The position numbers and the translations under genes are program-made. The notes under the pieces are model-generated. The model saw only the letters and a program-made list of their open reading frames with translations. It was not told the origin of the DNA and did not search any database. A DNA stretch of 64,000 nt from Mucilaginibacter sp. (GTDB taxonomy: Bacteria > Bacteroidota > Bacteroidia > Sphingobacteriales > Sphingobacteriaceae). Every line of letters starts with the position of its first letter. Positions within the stretch are counted from its first letter, which is position 1. The stretch spans positions 234,800 to 298,799 of the forward strand of contig NZ_JAQBOF010000040.1 in NCBI RefSeq assembly GCF_028288185.1. The letters run 5' to 3'. Positions 60,265 through 64,000 of this stretch are shown piece by piece.

Positions 60265-61626
60265 TTAAAAAACTTCGTTCAATCCAAGAAATATTCCTTT
60301 TGAACCATAATTGCCTGCGCCATAATCAATACAAAGATTGGAGCGCGAGTATTTATTAAACAACAAGCGCAGGCCTACACCTGCACCCGGCTCAATAAAC
60401 TCTGTTAAATTGATGTTGCGGCTGTTGCTTGCCGTTTCAATATTGGTAAATACTACACCGCTAAGCAGTTTGTTTTTAGTTACGGGGAAACGATATTCGG
60501 CTTCGCTATAAGCAAATGAGGTGCCTTTAAAGCGGCCGATGGTATAGCCCCTCCCTATTCGGTTAGAAGCATCACTACCGGTGCCCGGTAGCTCTAAATA
60601 AGGTATGGTACCGTTAAGCAGGTAAGCACCCCAATACCAAAACGCTATAATATGTTCAGGATTGACTTTAGATAGGTTCCAATATTTTCTAAACTCGGTT
60701 TTTAACTGTAAGGATTTATGCTCGCTACCCAACCATTCTTCATTAATTCTTAAAACAACATCGGCATATATGCCATTATATGGCCGGTTAAGGTGATCTC
60801 TTGAATTATATTCAATATTAAATAACAACCCACTGGCAGAGTAGCCCGAAATTGGATAGTTATTGAGTGTACTATACCTAAAATTATGGGTATTTACACG
60901 CGGGCCGGTTTTGCGCTGATCGTCAATATTACTGTATTTATCAAAAATAAAACCAGCACCGGCATATACATGCTTAAATACTTTACGGTATATACGCTCT
61001 GAAAATTTAAGATAACTATATTTTATAGGGAAAACATCGGGGTTATTATCAAGCGGCAGATCATTTAAAGCAAAGCTGCCGTCGCCTTGTACACTATGGC
61101 CTGTGCCAACACCATAATCAAGCGCTACGGTTTTACCAACTTGTATACCGCCTTGTATATTGTATATGTCATCGTTGGTAAATATATTATTCTTTGCTTC
61201 AAATGAGGCAAGGCCCATTGTTGATACATAGGCATTAGCATTTATTACAGAAAACGTGGTGGTTTTTGGATTGCCAAAAACATGGCCGCCGGTTGATGTT
61301 ATACCAACAGCAAAGCCTATGCTGGGGTTATAACCTGCGGATGGTAACGTAGAAAAGTTTGAATGCGTTTTAGCCGCAGTATCAACTACCGTTGATTTTT
61401 TTTTGAAAAAGTTGCTAATTACTTCTTTCGCGTCCGTCTGCTTACGCAATACCTCGGGCGAGTCTTGTTTGTCCTGCGCAAATACTATCCCGGTGCTACC
61501 AAGCACCATGCATACCATAAGGGCATACGTCCACACGTGTTTAATCAATGTATTAATAGGGGTTAATGGCACGAATATAATGAAAGCATCATAAAAACAA
61601 AACTTTATGTAACAAAAAAGATACAA
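60265..61626 (-). CDS. BamA/TamA-like outer-membrane beta-barrel protein
   Basis: Up to 453 residues with a signal peptide (VCMVLGSTGIVFAQ) and a beta-rich body like the surface-antigen (Omp85) C-terminal barrel: LFNIEYNSRDHLNRPYNG, the GRGYTIGRFKG loop and a final strand ending in Phe. No POTRA repeats are evident. The first 26 residues are an unlikely leader (MYLFCYIKFCFYDAF); the real start is perhaps TTG at 61548, giving IKHVWTYALM as signal. Probably a transport or autotransport-type barrel; role unknown. Confidence 0.82.
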   Translation of the reverse strand: MYLFCYIKFCFYDAFIIFVPLTPINTLIKHVWTYALMVCMVLGSTGIVFAQDKQDSPEVLRKQTDAKEVISNFFKKKSTVVDTAAKTHSNFSTLPSAGYNPSIGFAVGITSTGGHVFGNPKTTTFSVINANAYVSTMGLASFEAKNNIFTNDDIYNIQGGIQVGKTVALDYGVGTGHSVQGDGSFALNDLPLDNNPDVFPIKYSYLKFSERIYRKVFKHVYAGAGFIFDKYSNIDDQRKTGPRVNTHNFRYSTLNNYPISGYSASGLLFNIEYNSRDHLNRPYNGIYADVVLRINEEWLGSEHKSLQLKTEFRKYWNLSKVNPEHIIAFWYWGAYLLNGTIPYLELPGTGSDASNRIGRGYTIGRFKGTSFAYSEAEYRFPVTKNKLLSGVVFTNIETASNSRNINLTEFIEPGAGVGLRLLFNKYSRSNLCIDYGAGNYGSKGIFLGLNEVF

Positions 61627-61826
61627 TTATAAATATACTAATGTTTCACTTTTAAATTTATAAGTAAATATTATAGCAAAGGCATTAAACCCCAATTAAA
61701 TTTAATAGTCCAAAAAGTACATAAACAATTAAAGTTATGCAAATAGTAAAAATATATTGGGATTATTACTTTGGCAATTCTGCAAAAGTATCGGCAATGG
61801 TATGCCATGCCGGCATCTATTAAAGT

Positions 61827-61867
61827 AAAAAAGGGTTGAAAATCTATTTGATCTTCAACCCTTTTTT
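61827..61867 (-). terminator. pyruvate kinase terminator
   Basis: AAAAAAGGGTTGAA and its inverse TTCAACCCTTTTTT form a long stem around AATCTATTTGATC, 18 bases past the pyk stop on the minus strand. Confidence 0.85.
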
Positions 61868-61884
61868 ATGTAATGGGGGTAATG

Positions 61885-63321
61885 TTATTCTATTACAGTT
61901 ACTTTAAGCATATTGGTTTTGCCGTGGTTAACAATTGGTATAGCGGCAGTATTAATTACCACATCACCAGATTGTACCAGGTTTTCGGATTTAAGCATGT
62001 TATTTACATCGGCTATGGTTTGGTCTGTACTTTCAACTTTATCATAATAAAAGGTACGTACACCCCAAATTAAGCTAAGCGCGTTTAACAGGTGTTTGTT
62101 AGATGTGAATATAAAAGTACGTGCTTTAGGCCTGTAACTTGATATTTGGAAAGCGGTATAGCCTGACGTAGTCATAGATACCACACCTACCGCATTGGTA
62201 TGATCAGCCAAATAAACTGCCGATTCGCACACTGCGTCACTTAAATAGCCGGTTGCAGTAGTATCAGAAACCGATCCTCTTTCCGTATTAAACGGATAGC
62301 CCAGCTCTTCAACATTACGTACAATTTTAGCCATTGTTTCAATAACGATCAATGGGAATTCGCCAACTGATGTTTCGCCGCTTAACATTACCGCGTCTGC
62401 GCCATCCAATACAGAGTTGGCAACGTCGTTAACTTCGGCACGTGTAGGGCGTGGTGTAGTTATCATCGACTCCAGCATTTGGGTAGCCACAATTACAGGT
62501 TTTGATGCCGCGCGACATTTGCGGGCGATCATTTTTTGCAGTAATGGTACTTCTTCTAAAGGCATTTCAACACCCAGATCACCACGGGCAACCATAACGC
62601 CATCTGTTGCGGCTATAATAGCGTCAATATTATCAATAGCCTCCGGTTTTTCAATTTTAGCAATTACTTTAGCTGCTTTACCGCTGCGGGCTATAACTTG
62701 TTTAAGCTCGGTAATATCATCGGCATTACGCACAAACGATAAGCCTACCCAATCAATATCCCACTCTAAAGCGTATTGTAAGTTCTCCAGGTCTTCTTCG
62801 GTTAAGCTGGGGATAGATACCTTGGTGTTTGGTAAGTTAACGCCTTTACGCGATGTTAAAATGCCACCATGCACTACTTCGCAAACTACGGTATCAATTT
62901 TATTGGTTTCAATAACACGCATTTGGATCTTACCATCGTCCAATAAAATAATTTCATTGGCCTGTACGTCCTGCGGGAAGGTGTCATAAGTAATATAGAT
63001 CTGGTTATCATCTCCTATACACTCATGGGTAGTTATATTAATATGGGTACCGTTAATTAGGTGTATACCGCCATCTTTTACTAAACCAATGCGGATTTTT
63101 GGCCCTTGTAAATCGGCAAGTATGGCTACATTGGTTTTGTGCTGCTCATTTATCTCTCTTATTAAATCAACAAACTTTTTGTGATCTTCGGGCTTTCCAT
63201 GCGAAAAATTGAGGCGGCAAACATTTACGCCGGCTTTGATCATAGCTAACAATGTTTCTTTTTTGGCACAGGCAGGTCCCATTGTGGCGACGATCTTAGT
63301 ACGGTTATACGGTATATTCAT
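61885..63321 (-). CDS. pyk: pyruvate kinase
   Basis: A 478-residue glycolytic enzyme converting phosphoenolpyruvate and ADP to pyruvate and ATP. Complete family motifs: TKIVATMGPAC, NFSHGKPEDH, DLQGPKIRIG, the signature AKIEKPEAIDNIDAII, GDLGVEMPLEEVP and the active-site TRAEVNDVANSVLDG with SGETSVGEFP. The C-terminal domain is shorter than in some types and allosteric site residues are not discussed here. Follows the IPExxxVDY gene on the same strand. Confidence 0.97.
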   Translation of the reverse strand: MNIPYNRTKIVATMGPACAKKETLLAMIKAGVNVCRLNFSHGKPEDHKKFVDLIREINEQHKTNVAILADLQGPKIRIGLVKDGGIHLINGTHINITTHECIGDDNQIYITYDTFPQDVQANEIILLDDGKIQMRVIETNKIDTVVCEVVHGGILTSRKGVNLPNTKVSIPSLTEEDLENLQYALEWDIDWVGLSFVRNADDITELKQVIARSGKAAKVIAKIEKPEAIDNIDAIIAATDGVMVARGDLGVEMPLEEVPLLQKMIARKCRAASKPVIVATQMLESMITTPRPTRAEVNDVANSVLDGADAVMLSGETSVGEFPLIVIETMAKIVRNVEELGYPFNTERGSVSDTTATGYLSDAVCESAVYLADHTNAVGVVSMTTSGYTAFQISSYRPKARTFIFTSNKHLLNALSLIWGVRTFYYDKVESTDQTIADVNNMLKSENLVQSGDVVINTAAIPIVNHGKTNMLKVTVIE

Positions 63322-63387
63322 AGTTTATTGGGTTCAATATTTAGATAGCGTATATAAAACGCAGTGTGTTCTTTTTCTAATTCGGCG

Positions 63388-63807
63388 CTAAAATAAGAGA
63401 TTTTCGCGTGATTTTATTTTTTTAGGGTCAATCTTTACTGCCGCGACAATTTCTGGTATCTTATTTATTGCCGAAATAAGGTTTTCGAGGTCATTATCAT
63501 CAATGTAATTTTTGATCATTAAAAAATAATCTGCCTTTTTCATCTCCGGGATTAAGTATCCATCCGTGCCTTTATTAGCTATAAAAAAGAAATCTGTTTC
63601 GCTTGCTTCCCAGTTATAAGTATATAATGAGAAGTATACGGGGGCCGTAGCGGGGTAAATATCAACGGCCAGGTCATCAGTTTTAACAAAAAAAAAATTT
63701 AAATATTTGTTAATAAGGTAACAAACACGATAGTCTTTAAGCGATGTTGTTATAGCTATTAAAACAAAATCCAGATCTATCTCAAATTTTAAAAATTTCT
63801 TATTCAA
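63388..63807 (-). CDS. IPExxxVDY family protein
   Basis: A 139-residue protein of a small Bacteroidota family named after a central motif; here IPEMKKADYFLMIKNYIDD. The family start MNKKFLKFEIDxxFxLIAIT supports TTG at 63807 (LNKKFLKFEIDLDFVLIAIT); the ATG at 63840 would add 11 unrelated residues. Function unknown. It lies between pyk and acpP, an arrangement common in relatives. Confidence 0.85.
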   Translation of the reverse strand: MNKKFLKFEIDLDFVLIAITTSLKDYRVCYLINKYLNFFFVKTDDLAVDIYPATAPVYFSLYTYNWEASETDFFFIANKGTDGYLIPEMKKADYFLMIKNYIDDNDLENLISAINKIPEIVAAVKIDPKKIKSRENLLF

Positions 63808-63894
63808 TATATCATTACATTTGCGCCGGTAAAAATACAAATTGAAACCATTAGATCTAAAATTTTGTTACCTTCTAAACTAAAAAGTTTTAGA

Positions 63895-63925
63895 TTTGAT
63901 ATTTGATAGATTTTATTTTTCTTTG
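63895..63925 (+). promoter_or_regulatory. candidate acpP promoter
   Basis: TTTG (63895-63898) and TTTCTTTG (63918-63925) are 19 bp apart, close to the TTTG...TAnnTTTG layout (one mismatch in the -7 box). The ATG is 33 bases downstream. Confidence 0.4.
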
Positions 63926-63958
63926 CACTGAAATTATTAATCATTAAACTATAATACT

Positions 63959-64000
63959 ATGTCTGATATCGCTTCAAGAGTAAAAGCTATAATCGTAGAA
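63959..64000 (+). CDS. acpP: acyl carrier protein, N-terminal fragment (partial)
   Basis: The window ends after 14 codons, MSDIASRVKAIIVE, which match the start of acyl carrier protein, the fatty-acid chain carrier. The serine phosphopantetheine site is outside the window. Its place next to the IPExxxVDY and pyk genes supports the call. Confidence 0.85.
   Translation, partial: MSDIASRVKAIIVE

Overview
The window looks like a chromosomal segment of a Bacteroidota bacterium of the Sphingobacteriaceae (Mucilaginibacter/Pedobacter-like). Evidence: a fused LpxC-FabZ gene, the gliding lipoprotein GldD, the type IX secretion regulator PorX, a SusC/FecA-style TonB-dependent receptor with a carboxypeptidase-like N-terminal domain, an M56/BlaI pair with TonB-type C-terminal domains, an IPExxxVDY-family protein, weak Shine-Dalgarno sequences and TAnnTTTG promoter elements. 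Family assignments come from reading the translated sequences, without database searches.

Layout. 1-7.4 kb is a low-oxygen block: end of ccoP, ccoG, ccoH and a SafE-like membrane protein, then on the other strand hemN with a truncated LdhA-like gene, and a two-component system made of a FixL-like haem-PAS kinase and a response regulator whose receiver is fused to a CRP/FNR DNA-binding module. A good FNR-type palindrome lies upstream of the kinase. 7.4-12.3 kb holds tRNA-Ser(GGA), a polyprenyl diphosphate synthase, TerC, a truncated haemoglobin, the c-di-AMP synthase CdaA and an unknown membrane protein. 12.5-18.2 kb (minus strand) holds a Tat-exported Gfo/Idh/MocA oxidoreductase, a ThuA protein, an M1 aminopeptidase and a bacilliredoxin. 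18.4-24.9 kb holds envelope and housekeeping genes (M23 peptidase, bactofilin, aroE-gldD, metallo-hydrolase, LolC-like permease, rbfA). 24.9-29.2 kb is a minus-strand TonB-receptor locus with a small Cys/His-containing membrane protein, suggestive of metal uptake. 29.2-34.6 kb is mixed housekeeping (cyclophilin, xth, ATL-like protein, trmB, SDR) and a DUF559 nuclease gene between inverted repeats. 35-47 kb holds ahcY, a nucleotidyltransferase pair, gluQ, a collagen-like lipoprotein, a retropepsin-like protein, YihY, a degenerate phosphatase, alanine dehydrogenase, tsaE, porX and an HD hydrolase. 47.3-51.4 kb is the lipid A operon (lpxD, lpxC-fabZ, lpxA) and an ABC ATPase. 52-64 kb holds an alcohol dehydrogenase, efp, a beta-CASP hydrolase, the blaI/M56/TonB_C cluster, membrane proteins, an outer-membrane barrel, pyk, an IPExxxVDY protein and the start of acpP.

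The most unusual material is (i) the FixL-like sensor wired to a REC-CRP/FNR fusion beside cbb3 assembly and haem genes; (ii) a 526-bp element with ACTCACCC/GGGTGAGT ends enclosing a DUF559 nuclease gene, with an empty 143-bp relative 14 kb away; (iii) at least seven intergenic cassettes, each an inverted repeat built from its own short iterated word; (iv) a tandemly duplicated M56/TonB_C region with a decayed plug-like tail; and (v) an EF-P with Asn at the position normally modified. Several REP-like palindrome families fill other gaps.
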